This document shows, piece after piece, positions 55,398-63,196 of a stretch of 64,000 bases of DNA. The notes under the pieces were generated by a model. It was given only the letters and a program-made list of their open reading frames with translations. It did no database searches and was not told the origin of the DNA. The stretch is from Sphingomonas sanxanigenens DSM 19645 = NX02 (GTDB lineage Bacteria; Pseudomonadota; Alphaproteobacteria; Sphingomonadales; Sphingomonadaceae): positions 2,288,520-2,352,519 of the forward strand of contig NZ_CP006644.1 in NCBI RefSeq assembly GCF_000512205.2, read 5' to 3'. How positions within the stretch are numbered: the stretch's first letter is position 1; the number at the start of each line of letters is the position of its first letter. The position numbers and the translations under genes are program-made.

Positions 55398-57065
55398 TTA
55401 GGCGGCTATTTTGGCCGGGTCGCTGTTCTGGAGGGTTTTCCAGGTCCAGGGCAAGAGTTCGTGCAGCCGGTTCTGGGGGATGTCGGCGATGCGAGCGAGG
55501 ACATCGGTGAGCCATGCGAGCGGATCGACGTCGTTGAGCCGACAGGTGCCGATCAGGCTGAACAGCATTGCGGCGCGTTCTCCACCCCGGTCTGATCCCA
55601 CGAACCCCCAGCTCTTCCTTCCGCGAGCTACGCTGCGCAACGGCCGCTCCGCAGCATTGTTCGTAAGACAGATGCGACCATCTTCCAGGAAGGTGGTGAA
55701 GCCTTCCCAGTCATTGAGGAAGTAGGCGATGGCCTCGGCCACGGGATCTTTCCGGGAAAGGGTCTTTCGCTGGGTATCGAACCAGGCCTTGAGCTGATCG
55801 ACTAACGGGGCGACCTTTTCCTTGCGAACGCGTAGGCGTTCATCGGCGCTCTCGCCGTTGATATTCCGCTCGGCGGCGAAGATCTGGTCGATCATCTCCA
55901 GCCCCTCCCGCGCGAGTGGGGAGATGAGCGGCACTTTCCCCTTCTTCTTGCCCTTCAGCTGGCTGGCCACATCGACCAGTACGAACAGCTTTCGTCTGCC
56001 GTGCTGCCAGCAATTTGCGCGGGTCATGGCCTTATCTGCCCACCCTTCCTTGAACATCTCGTTGAAGCCGGCATAGCGGTCGACCTGGAGGATTCCGGTA
56101 TAGCCGGCCAGATGCGCGCGGGGATGTTCGCCCTTTCGGTTTCGGGAGTAACGGCACATCAGCGCCGGGGGTGCCGCCCCACCAAAGGGGGTGTCATCGC
56201 GCACATAATCCCAGATGCGAGCGACCTCGGCCTTATATTTGGCGAGGCGAGGAACAGTGGTGTCGTCGGCGTGGAGGCGCTCGGCGGCCAGCACATGGGC
56301 ATCGTTCAGCAGGGAGATCGGTTTGAGGGCGGCGCAGACGGCGCCGACCTGATCGGCAAGCGTCGAGATGCTCAGGGGGATGCCCTCCGCCTCCAGGCGG
56401 TCGCGCTGGCTGTTAAGCGGCTGATGCAGTCCATATTTCTGGAAGACGAGATCGGCCAGGAAGTGCGGGCCGAACATGCCCCGGGGCGTCACGTGGAAGG
56501 GCGCTGGGGTCTGGCGGATCTTTTCACAATGCCGGCAGGAGACTTTCTCACGCACCGTCTCGATAACCTTGTGGCGCGCGGGCACCTTCTCCAGGGTTTC
56601 AGTGATGTCGGGCGGTAAATGGCTCAGCGCGTCCGAGCCGCAGCAGGGACATTGCTCGGGTGCGGGGATCACCCGCTTCTCGCGCTCCACATGAGCCGGG
56701 AAGTCGCGGCGGGGTCCCCGCTGACGGGTGAAGGGACCAACGGTGGTTGTTTTGGCCGCGGCTTGCGCGGCGATGCTTTCGGCTTCACTGGCATCAGCCT
56801 CGAGTTCTTCGAAGCCCAGTTCGAGCTGGTCGATGAGCCGACTTGCCCGCTCCGATTTCGCGCCATATTTGTCGCGGCGCATGAGCGCGTTCATCAGTTC
56901 AAGATGAGCGTTACGAGCAAGAAGGTCGGCGTTGATGGCCTCCACACGGGCGGCTTTTGCCTCCGCTTCGAGCGCCTTGGTCTGAGCTGCCTGGACCAGC
57001 TGACGCGTCGCCACGAGCTCGGCTTGGAGCTGCAAAAGCTCAAGAGAGGCATCGGCCGAGGGCAT
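55398..57065 (-). CDS. tnpC: IS66 transposase TnpC (DDE)
   Basis: The 555-residue transposase starts with a leucine-rich coiled coil (about residues 5-45), then a CxxC zinc ribbon (CPCCGSDALSHLP and CRHCEK). A DDE core follows: LHADDTTVPRL holds the first aspartate, LAGYTGILQVDRYAGFNEM the second, and CLTNNAAERPLRSVARGRKSWGF the glutamate. The C-terminal domain ends WTWKTLQNSDPAKIAA. These are the IS66 hallmark parts in order. The ATG at 57065 is preferred to 57104 because it begins the coiled coil. No frameshift is seen, so it may be active. Confidence 0.95.
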   Translation of the reverse strand: MPSADASLELLQLQAELVATRQLVQAAQTKALEAEAKAARVEAINADLLARNAHLELMNALMRRDKYGAKSERASRLIDQLELGFEELEADASEAESIAAQAAAKTTTVGPFTRQRGPRRDFPAHVEREKRVIPAPEQCPCCGSDALSHLPPDITETLEKVPARHKVIETVREKVSCRHCEKIRQTPAPFHVTPRGMFGPHFLADLVFQKYGLHQPLNSQRDRLEAEGIPLSISTLADQVGAVCAALKPISLLNDAHVLAAERLHADDTTVPRLAKYKAEVARIWDYVRDDTPFGGAAPPALMCRYSRNRKGEHPRAHLAGYTGILQVDRYAGFNEMFKEGWADKAMTRANCWQHGRRKLFVLVDVASQLKGKKKGKVPLISPLAREGLEMIDQIFAAERNINGESADERLRVRKEKVAPLVDQLKAWFDTQRKTLSRKDPVAEAIAYFLNDWEGFTTFLEDGRICLTNNAAERPLRSVARGRKSWGFVGSDRGGERAAMLFSLIGTCRLNDVDPLAWLTDVLARIADIPQNRLHELLPWTWKTLQNSDPAKIAA

Positions 57066-57171
57066 GGTCGCCCATAGCAAAAAATGCCCAAAAACCCTAG
57101 GCATTTCTCAGTTTTTGATGGATTTTCAACGCTCTATTCGCCCCTCTGGGGCGCCGTAATCATGTTCAGTG

Positions 57172-57519
57172 TCAACCAACCTGGCTGGGCCGCCATGTTC
57201 GCTGCGGGTTGCGCCAATCTATCCCCTCGAGCAGACAGGCCAGCGCCGAGGGGGTAAGCGCGATCGCTCCGTCCTTGGCCGAGGGCCAGATAAAATGTCC
57301 ACGTGCGAGACGCTTTGAATACAACGATACGCCCAGCGCATCGCTCCACAGAATCTTCACCAGATCGCCGCGACGTCCGCGAAAGACAAATAAATCCCCA
57401 TCATGGAAGCGTCGCCCCAGATGCTGTTCCACCTGGCGGGCTAAAGTAGCCATGCCGCGACGCATGTCGGTATGACCGGCCGCTATCCAAATCTTTACAT
57501 CCGCAGAAACGGGGATCAT
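57172..57519 (-). CDS. tnpB: IS66 accessory protein TnpB
   Basis: The 115-residue protein is the IS66 Orf2-type protein: VKIWIAAGHTDMRRGMATLARQVEQHLG at the N-terminus, DGDLFVFRGRRGDLVKILWSD in the middle, and YSKRLARGHFIWPSAKDG. It is needed for transposition of IS66 elements, though its role is not settled. It starts at ATG 57519, overlapping the stop of tnpA by 4 bp. Confidence 0.95.
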   Translation of the reverse strand: MIPVSADVKIWIAAGHTDMRRGMATLARQVEQHLGRRFHDGDLFVFRGRRGDLVKILWSDALGVSLYSKRLARGHFIWPSAKDGAIALTPSALACLLEGIDWRNPQRTWRPSQVG

Positions 57520-57881
57520 CGCAAGCTCCCCAGGATCGCGCGGACAAGTTCGGGCCGCGCCTCAGCGCCGAACCGGATTACCGCTCCCCGCGTCTCAATC
57601 TCCGCTGCAACGCGCAGGCCCTGCCTCTCGCTCGGCACGTCAGCGGAGGCATCAGTCTGCATCACCACCGGCACAAAGTTCGTCCCGGTTTCCGACGGAT
57701 AACCCCCTCGCGTCCGATCCCGCCGCCACCGGTGGATCAGGCTCGGATGTACGTCCGCCGCCCGCGCAATATCCGCTACAATCGCCCCGGGCGCACAGGC
57801 CGCCAACACCAGCGCTTCTTTCTGCTCCGCCGTCCACGCACGCCGGCGCTCCGGCCCCGAAATAACCGTTATCCGATCCAT
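57516..57881 (-). CDS. tnpA: IS66 accessory protein TnpA (Orf1)
   Basis: The 121-residue protein has an N-terminal HTH_Tnp-like segment (RRRAWTAEQKEALVLAACAPGAIVADIARAADVHPSLIHRWRRD) and a variable C-terminal part ending in GAEARPELVRAILGSL. It is the first IS66 gene and is needed with tnpB and tnpC for transposition. The ATG at 57881 has GAGGG directly upstream, butting against the right subterminal palindrome. tnpB overlaps its end by 4 bp. Confidence 0.9.
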   Translation of the reverse strand: MDRITVISGPERRRAWTAEQKEALVLAACAPGAIVADIARAADVHPSLIHRWRRDRTRGGYPSETGTNFVPVVMQTDASADVPSERQGLRVAAEIETRGAVIRFGAEARPELVRAILGSLR

Positions 57882-57890
57882 CACACCCTC

Positions 57891-57932
57891 GTTAGCTCCA
57901 GTGCAAACTACGACGTTTGCACTGGAGCTAAC
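57891..57932. repeat. Subterminal palindrome, right, adjacent to the tnpA ribosome site
   Basis: An 18-bp perfect stem runs from GTTAGCTCCAGTGCAAAC (57891-57908) to its complement at 57915-57932, with a 6-base loop. On the tnpA (minus) transcript the stem ends directly at the GAGGG site before ATG 57881, so a folded leader could hinder translation. Confidence 0.85.
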
Positions 57933-57954
57933 TCCGACGCCGATCACATCAGAA

Positions 57955-57980
57955 CAAGGCGGTCCCTATCGGATGCGTAC
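57955..57980 (-). repeat. IS66 right terminal inverted repeat
   Basis: Read from the element end inward on the minus strand, it begins GTACGCATCCGATAG and ends CCGCCTTG, matching the left end in 24 of 26 positions. It is followed by the duplicated octamer CGAGCGTC. Confidence 0.92.
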
Positions 57981-57988
57981 CGAGCGTC
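57981..57988. repeat. 8-bp target-site duplication, right copy
   Basis: CGAGCGTC is identical to 55285-55292. It lies 31 bp before the start codon of the CMD-family gene (58020), so the insertion is in that gene's leader. Confidence 0.93.
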
Positions 57989-58019
57989 GCACCCCGGCGC
58001 CGAAACGAAGGACACCATC

Positions 58020-58475
58020 ATGAGCGAGAGCAAGCGGTTGATCTGGCACGAAGTCGCGCCGCAGGGTGCAAAGGCGCTGTTCGGCCTGCATCACTATGTC
58101 GTCACCGGCACGAACCTGCCGGCGGAACTGATCCACCTGATCTTTCTGCGGGTTTCGCAAATCAATGGCTGCGCCCATTGCATCGACCTGCACACGCGCG
58201 ACCTGCTGAAGACCATGGCGATCGACAAGGTTGCGCTGGTGCCGGTCTGGGCCGAGGTGCCGCACCTGTTCCCCGAGCAATATCGCGCCGCGCTGGCTTG
58301 GGCCGAAGAGGTGACGCTGGTGAGCGAAACGCATGCGTCCGACACAGCCTATGCGGCTGCGGCCGCGGCGTTCGAGCCGAAGGATCTGGTCGATCTCACC
58401 ATCGCGATTGCCGCGATGAACGCGTTCAACCGGCTCGGCGCGCCGTTTCGCCTGCCCGTCAAGGCGCAAGCTTGA
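58020..58475 (+). CDS. Carboxymuconolactone decarboxylase (AhpD-like) family protein
   Basis: The 151-residue protein has the CMD/AhpD fold: LIHLIFLRVSQINGCAHCIDLHTRDLLK carries the CxxC pair and the downstream His of the AhpD-type redox site, and the EVTLVSETHASDTAYAAAAAAF and LTIAIAAMNAFNRLG helices complete it. The family serves as alkylhydroperoxidase partners or decarboxylases; the intact CxxC favours a thiol redox role. GAAGGACACC lies just before ATG 58020. ECF41 sigma factors typically control such genes. An IS66 element now separates this gene from the ECF41 promoter at 55251-55277, so native control is probably lost. Confidence 0.92.
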   Translation: MSESKRLIWHEVAPQGAKALFGLHHYVVTGTNLPAELIHLIFLRVSQINGCAHCIDLHTRDLLKTMAIDKVALVPVWAEVPHLFPEQYRAALAWAEEVTLVSETHASDTAYAAAAAAFEPKDLVDLTIAIAAMNAFNRLGAPFRLPVKAQA

Positions 58476-58923
58476 CCCATAGCCGGCAGCTGCGCTGGTG
58501 ACAGGCTGAGCGTAGCGAAGCTTCTTGTTCTTCGGGCATCACATCTGTGGATGCGTCGGCGCTGAACAACGCTCGCTTCGCTCGCGCCGTCATCCAACCT
58601 TCTCTCGCCAATTGCGCTATCGGATTCATGCATCTCGAATGGATTGAGAGGGGCTGCCGCCGCTTTACGCGAAGCGCAAAGGCTCGGAGGGCGCTCGGTC
58701 GGGCTTGTTCAGAGCGAAGCTGTCATACGTTAACGCTTGGCGCGACTGCCCCTCTCCCTGGTCCGCTACGCGGACCTGTCCCTCTCCCCACAGGGGCGAG
58801 GAACAAAAAGCGGCCGCGAGCGAGATGTGCGTGAATGCTGTAGCGACAAGTGCGGGAGAAGGCAGCGCGGTGCATCGTTGAAATATCGCGACTTCTCACA
58901 TTCTTGGTGACCGGCGGCAGCCC
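58476..58923. other. Intergenic region, 448 bp, with short palindromes
   Basis: No gene is supported here. Several short repeats are visible, including GGTCCGC-TAC-GCGGACC (58760-58776) within pyrimidine-rich CCCTCTCCC tracts, and GCTCGCTTCGCTCGCGC near 58575. These resemble the dispersed intergenic repeats common in such genomes rather than a gene. The region lies between the convergent CMD-family gene and MarR gene, so a terminator is likely. Confidence 0.45.
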
Positions 58924-59412
58924 CTATTCCTTCGGCTCGTTCACGTCGCCACCCAGCGATTCCTTGAGGATCGCGAGCAGGCCGTAGAGTTCGAGTTGCT
59001 GCGCGCGGGTCATGCCCTCGAACATCGCCTTGATCCAGCGATGGTGCGCCGTGGCGAGTTCGGTGAAGTGGGTGCGGCCCTTCTCGGTCATCGCGACGAT
59101 CGACGAGCGGCGGTCGCCCGGTGCGGCGCGCGATTCGATCAGGCCCTGTCCTTCGAGCTGGCGGACCAGCGCGGTGACATTGCCGTTGGAGACGAGCAGC
59201 GCGCGCGACAATTCGCCCATGCTGATGCCTTCCGGCGCGCGTTCCAGCGCCGCCAGCACGTCGAAGCGCGGCAGGGTCGTTTCATATTGCTCGGCGAAAC
59301 GGCGGCGCAGCCGCTTCTCGATGATCGTCGAGCAGCTCAGCAGCCGCAGCCACACCCGGATGTCCGAGCGCCAGACAAGCGCCCCGTCATGCTTCTCGCG
59401 CACATCGAGCAT
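58924..59412 (-). CDS. MarR-family transcriptional regulator
   Basis: The ~162-residue protein has the MarR winged helix: LPRFDVLAALERAPEGISMGELSRALLVSNGNVTALVRQLEGQGLIESRAAPGDRRSSIVAMTEKG, with RAAPGDRRSS as the wing. The flanking helices form the dimer. It ends the cluster of aromatic-acid genes on the same strand, and MarR proteins often repress such pathways in response to an aromatic acyl-CoA or acid. Control of the adjacent salicyl-CoA/gentisate genes is an inference. The start was taken at ATG 59412; a GTG at 59433 is possible. Confidence 0.9.
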   Translation of the reverse strand: MLDVREKHDGALVWRSDIRVWLRLLSCSTIIEKRLRRRFAEQYETTLPRFDVLAALERAPEGISMGELSRALLVSNGNVTALVRQLEGQGLIESRAAPGDRRSSIVAMTEKGRTHFTELATAHHRWIKAMFEGMTRAQQLELYGLLAILKESLGGDVNEPKE

Positions 59413-59486
59413 TGCCACCCTACTCCTACTCACACAGCGCGAAGACGCGTGCTTGAAGCCTTAAAGGCTCCCGCACGGTGCGCAAG

Positions 59487-59897
59487 TCAGGCGGCGAGCG
59501 TGGCGGTGACCGCGGGGCGCATATCGTCGGGCCAGGGGATCGACTTGCCCGCGGCCAGATCCATGCAGACGAGGACGACGCGGATCGACAACCGCGGCGC
59601 GCCGGCGCAGGTGACGGCGACGTTGAGCGTGGCCGAACTGCCGCCGACCTTCTCCACCTCGATCGCGAAGTCGAGCAGGTCGCCCAGCCGGCTGGCGGCA
59701 TGAAAATCTACCGACAGGTTGACGGTGGGCACGCCGATCCTGCGATCGAGGTGCATGGTGGCGAAGTCGACGCCGATCTGTTCGCCGAACATGTCTTCGA
59801 CCGCGGCATTCAGCATCTCGAAATAGCGCGGGTAGAAGACGATCCCGGCCGGATCGACATGCGCGAAGCGGACGACGGTCTGCGTGTGAAAGGTCAT
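59487..59897 (-). CDS. Acyl-CoA thioesterase, 4-hydroxybenzoyl-CoA type hotdog
   Basis: The 136-residue hotdog protein opens with TVVRFAHVDPAGIVFYPRYFEMLNAAVEDMF, which contains the active-site aspartate in HVDPAGIVFYPRYF. IGVPTVNLSVDFHAASRLGDLLDFAIEVEKVG follows. This is the 4HBT-I signature. In this cluster it probably hydrolyses gentisyl-CoA to gentisate after ring hydroxylation of salicyl-CoA. The gene lies 14 bp downstream of the hydroxylase gene. Confidence 0.9.
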   Translation of the reverse strand: MTFHTQTVVRFAHVDPAGIVFYPRYFEMLNAAVEDMFGEQIGVDFATMHLDRRIGVPTVNLSVDFHAASRLGDLLDFAIEVEKVGGSSATLNVAVTCAGAPRLSIRVVLVCMDLAAGKSIPWPDDMRPAVTATLAA

Positions 59898-59911
59898 GAG
59901 GCCGATCTTGA

Positions 59912-62191
59912 TCAGGAGCGCGGAGCGGTGCGCGCCAGTTGCGCGAAGCCGAGGGCGTAGGCGGCCGGGGCCGAGGGAGCGCGGCCGGCAAGCGCGGCCA
60001 TGCGGTTGGTCCAGGCCGGATCGGCGAGGTGCGGGCGGCCGAGCGCCACCAGATCCGCGCGGCCCGCCGCGAGGATCGAGTTGACATGATCGGCCTCGTA
60101 GATGTTACCGACCGCGACCGTTGCGCAGCCCGTTTCGTTGCGGATCTGGTCCGAGAACGGCGTCTGGTACATCCGGCCATAGACCGGGCGCGCATCGACC
60201 GAGGTCTCGCCCGAGGAAACGTCGACGAGATCGACGCCGATGGTGCGGAACGCCGCGGCGATCGCGACGGCATCGTCGGGCGAAATGCCCTCCGCGCCTT
60301 TCCAGTCGTTCGCCGAGATGCGCACCGCAAGCGGCTTCTCTTTCGGCCATGCCGCGCGCACCGCCCTGGCGACTTCGAGCGGGAAGCGCAGCCGGCCGCC
60401 GAGATCGCCGCCATAATCGTCGGTGCGGGCGTTCATCAGCGGGGTGATGAAGCTGGAGAGCAGGAAGCCGTGGCCGGCCTGCAGTTCCACCATGTCGAAG
60501 CCGGCGCGATCGGCGTTGCGGGTGGCGGCGACGAAATCGGCGATCACCGCATCCATGTCCGCGCGGCTCATCGCCGCGGGAACGCGGCCATCGGCGGCAT
60601 AGGGCGCGGCGCTGGCGGCGAGCAAGGGCCAGGCGGCATCGTCGGCGAGCGGCCGATCGGGGTGCTGCGCATCCGCCACGGTCGCGCCGCGCGGCCCGGC
60701 ATGGCCGATCTGCACGGCGATGCGCGCATCCGAACTGGCGTGGACGAAATCGGTCACCCGGCGCCAGCCGGCAACATGCGCCTCGTCATACAGGCCGGGG
60801 CAGCGATCGGTTATCCGGCCCGCGGCGCCGACCGCGACCATCTCGGTCACCACCAGCCCCGCCCCGCCGAGCGCGCGCGCGCCATAGTGGACGAGGTGGA
60901 AGTCGCTCGGGGTGCCGTCCCCACCCGCGGCATAGGTGAGCACCGGAGAGACCATCACCCGGTTGGCGAGATCCATGCCGCGCAGCCGGAACGGCGCGAA
61001 CATCGGCGGCAGCGGCTCGTTGCAGCCGACGCGCTCGGCGAACCAGCTTTCGATATGGCTCAGCCATTTCGGATCGCGCTTGCGCAGATTCTCATGGCTG
61101 ACGCGCTGGCTGCGGGTGAGCAGCGAGTAGGCGAATTGCGGCAGGTCGAAGTCGATATAGCGATCGAGCGTCTCGAACCATTCGGTCGAGTTGCGCGCCG
61201 CGTTCTGGATCTTCATCACCTCGGTGTGGCGCTCGCGCTGATATTCGGCGAGCGCGGCGGGCAGGTCGGCGCGGGCGAGGTTCCCACGGCTCATCACCTC
61301 GGCGAGCTTGATCGCATCCTCCAGCGCCAGCTTGGTGCCCGAGCCGATCGAGAAATGCGCGGTGTGCGCGGCGTCGCCCAGCAGCACGACATTGTCGAAA
61401 GACCATTGGTGGCAGACGACGCGGCGGAAATTGATCCACGCCGCCGAGCCGCGCAGGTGCGCCGAATTGGAAAGCAAAGGATGGCCATCGAGGTGGCGCG
61501 CGAAGATGCGCTCGCAGGCGGCGATCACCTCGGCCTGTTCCATCGTGTCGAACCCCAGCCCGCGCCAGGTTTCTTCGGAGCTTTCGATGATGAAGGTCGA
61601 ATGGGTGTCGTCGAAGCGATAGGCGTGCGCCCACAGCCAGCCCGCCCCGGTCTTCTCGAAGATGAAGGCGAAAGCGTCGAATTTCTGGGTGGTGCCCAGC
61701 CAGGTGAACTTGTTCTTGCGCACCTCGATATCGACATCGAGCCGGTCGGCGTTGACGGTGCGGATCTGGCTGTTGATGCCGTCCGCCGCGACGATCAGGT
61801 CGTAGTCGGCATAGGCCGAGAGATCGGCCGAGAATTCGCTTTCGAAGCGCAGATCGACGCCCAGTTCGCGGGCACGATCCTGCAATATGCCGAGCAGCCG
61901 CTTGCGGGCGATGCCGATGAAGCCGTGGCCGGACGAACATTCGCTGGCGCCGTCGACGCGCACCTCGATATCGTCCCAATGCGCGAAGCTCGCCGCGATC
62001 GTTTCCGCGCTGACGGCATCGTTGGCGCGCAGATTCTCGAGCGTCGTGTCCGAAAACACCACGCCCCAGCCGAAGGTGTCGCCCGCGCGATTGCGTTCGA
62101 TCACCGTGATCTCGTGCGCGGGGTTCCGCAGCTTCATCGAGATCGCGAAATAGAGACCCGCCGGGCCTCCACCGAGGCAGACCACCTTCAT
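59912..62191 (-). CDS. Bifunctional salicylyl-CoA 5-hydroxylase / flavin oxidoreductase fusion
   Basis: The ~759-residue protein joins two flavoenzymes. Residues 1-385 are an FAD aromatic monooxygenase: [17 protein letters not shown] for the ADP part, [13 protein letters not shown], and [27 protein letters not shown] for the ribityl part. From about 395 to the end is an Old Yellow Enzyme barrel: [31 protein letters not shown], and [22 protein letters not shown]. The fusion is known for 2-aminobenzoyl-CoA monooxygenase/reductase and salicylyl-CoA 5-hydroxylase. With a gentisate dioxygenase and an FAH-type hydrolase next to it, the salicyl-CoA route to gentisyl-CoA fits best. ATG 62191 starts the Rossmann fold. 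Confidence 0.88.
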   Translation of the reverse strand: MKVVCLGGGPAGLYFAISMKLRNPAHEITVIERNRAGDTFGWGVVFSDTTLENLRANDAVSAETIAASFAHWDDIEVRVDGASECSSGHGFIGIARKRLLGILQDRARELGVDLRFESEFSADLSAYADYDLIVAADGINSQIRTVNADRLDVDIEVRKNKFTWLGTTQKFDAFAFIFEKTGAGWLWAHAYRFDDTHSTFIIESSEETWRGLGFDTMEQAEVIAACERIFARHLDGHPLLSNSAHLRGSAAWINFRRVVCHQWSFDNVVLLGDAAHTAHFSIGSGTKLALEDAIKLAEVMSRGNLARADLPAALAEYQRERHTEVMKIQNAARNSTEWFETLDRYIDFDLPQFAYSLLTRSQRVSHENLRKRDPKWLSHIESWFAERVGCNEPLPPMFAPFRLRGMDLANRVMVSPVLTYAAGGDGTPSDFHLVHYGARALGGAGLVVTEMVAVGAAGRITDRCPGLYDEAHVAGWRRVTDFVHASSDARIAVQIGHAGPRGATVADAQHPDRPLADDAAWPLLAASAAPYAADGRVPAAMSRADMDAVIADFVAATRNADRAGFDMVELQAGHGFLLSSFITPLMNARTDDYGGDLGGRLRFPLEVARAVRAAWPKEKPLAVRISANDWKGAEGISPDDAVAIAAAFRTIGVDLVDVSSGETSVDARPVYGRMYQTPFSDQIRNETGCATVAVGNIYEADHVNSILAAGRADLVALGRPHLADPAWTNRMAALAGRAPSAPAAYALGFAQLARTAPRS

Positions 62192-62256
62192 GCGCTTACC
62201 CAACTTTCTTCATGGCCGGGCCGCACATGCGCGGCCCGGCCGAGGTCGTGCGATAC

Positions 62257-63168
62257 TCAGGCCGGAACGACCGGCACGCGCAGCTGGCCGATGCCCTCGA
62301 CCGTGGCGACGATCATGTCGCCCGCGCCCAGCCACTCCTGCGGGGTGCGGCCGGCGCCGACGCCCTCGGGGGTGCCGGTGGCGATGATGTCGCCCGGTTC
62401 GAGGCTGATGCCCTGCGACAGGTCGGCGATCAGCTCGTCGACCTTGAACAGCATGTGGCTGGTGTTCGAGCGCTGCTTCTCGACGCCGTTGACGGTCAGC
62501 CACAGGTCCAGCGTCTGCGGATCGGGGATCTCGTCGGCGGTGACGATGCACGGGCCCATCGGCGCGTAGCTGTCCTGCCCCTTAGAATAGATCCACTGGC
62601 CGGCGCGGCGGCAATCGCGCGCGCTCATGTCGACGATCAGCGAGTAACCGAACACGTGCGAGAGCGCATTCTCGCGGGTCACCGCCTTGGCGCCCGAACC
62701 GATGATCGCGGCGAGTTCGACTTCCCAGTCGAGCTGCCTGGTGATGTTGGCGTTGAGGCGCACCGGATCGTTGGGCCCGATCACCGTCGTCGGCGGCTTG
62801 GAGAAGATCACCGGCTGCTTGGGCAGATCCGGCGACGTATCCAGCGCCGCGGCGGATTCGGCGACATGATCGATATAGTTCAGGCCGATGCCGAAGATGT
62901 TCTTGCGCGGGCGCGGGATCGGCGCCAGCAAGGTGACGCTGGTCAGCGGCACGGCGACGCCGATCGGCCAGGCCTTGGCGGCATCCGCGAGCATCGCGGT
63001 GACTGCGGGGATCGCGGTCGGCCCCAGATCGATGAAGTCGAGCATGCGGTGCGGCAGCTCCACGCCGGCGGCGCGGCCGAGCAAGGCGATGTCGGCGACG
63101 AGGCCGTCGACGATGGCGCCGAGCCGCGCTTCGGATTCGATCGAACGACGATAGGTGACAAGACGCAT
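62257..63168 (-). CDS. Fumarylacetoacetate hydrolase family protein (fumarylpyruvate hydrolase)
   Basis: The 303-residue FAH-family protein has IFGIGLNYIDHVAESA, the metal-binding QLDWEVELAAIIG with its glutamates, and GYSLIVDMSARDCRR, ending with SLEPGDIIATGTPEGVG. In the gentisate pathway such enzymes split fumarylpyruvate or maleylpyruvate to fumarate (or maleate) and pyruvate, giving central metabolites. It lies 28 bp downstream of the gentisate dioxygenase gene in the same operon. The ATG at 63168 fits the family; no maleylpyruvate isomerase gene is in the window. Confidence 0.92.
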   Translation of the reverse strand: MRLVTYRRSIESEARLGAIVDGLVADIALLGRAAGVELPHRMLDFIDLGPTAIPAVTAMLADAAKAWPIGVAVPLTSVTLLAPIPRPRKNIFGIGLNYIDHVAESAAALDTSPDLPKQPVIFSKPPTTVIGPNDPVRLNANITRQLDWEVELAAIIGSGAKAVTRENALSHVFGYSLIVDMSARDCRRAGQWIYSKGQDSYAPMGPCIVTADEIPDPQTLDLWLTVNGVEKQRSNTSHMLFKVDELIADLSQGISLEPGDIIATGTPEGVGAGRTPQEWLGAGDMIVATVEGIGQLRVPVVPA

Positions 63169-63196
63169 GCTGTGACTTTCCGTTTCTTGGATGATG

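Larger units (their letters stand above)
55293..57980. mobile_element. Complete IS66-family insertion sequence
   Basis: The 2688-bp element is bounded by terminal inverted repeats starting GTACGCATCCGATAG. The left end (55293-55318) and right end (57980-57955 on the other strand) match at 24 of 26 positions and are flanked by the 8-bp duplication CGAGCGTC. It carries tnpA, tnpB and tnpC, all on the minus strand and apparently intact. Just inside each end lies a large palindrome. It is inserted in the leader of the CMD-family gene, downstream of that gene's ECF41 promoter. The intact duplication and genes suggest a recent insertion. Confidence 0.96.

Noticed and set aside
55341-57932. The subterminal palindromes as the true ends of the IS66 element
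   Set aside because: Sequence flanking them shows no target duplication. The repeats at 55293 and 57980 match at 24/26 positions and are flanked by the perfect 8-bp duplication.
58476-58923. Possible small genes or a CRISPR-like array in the gap
   Set aside because: Repeats are short, irregular palindromes; there are no evenly spaced repeats and no coding frame with support.
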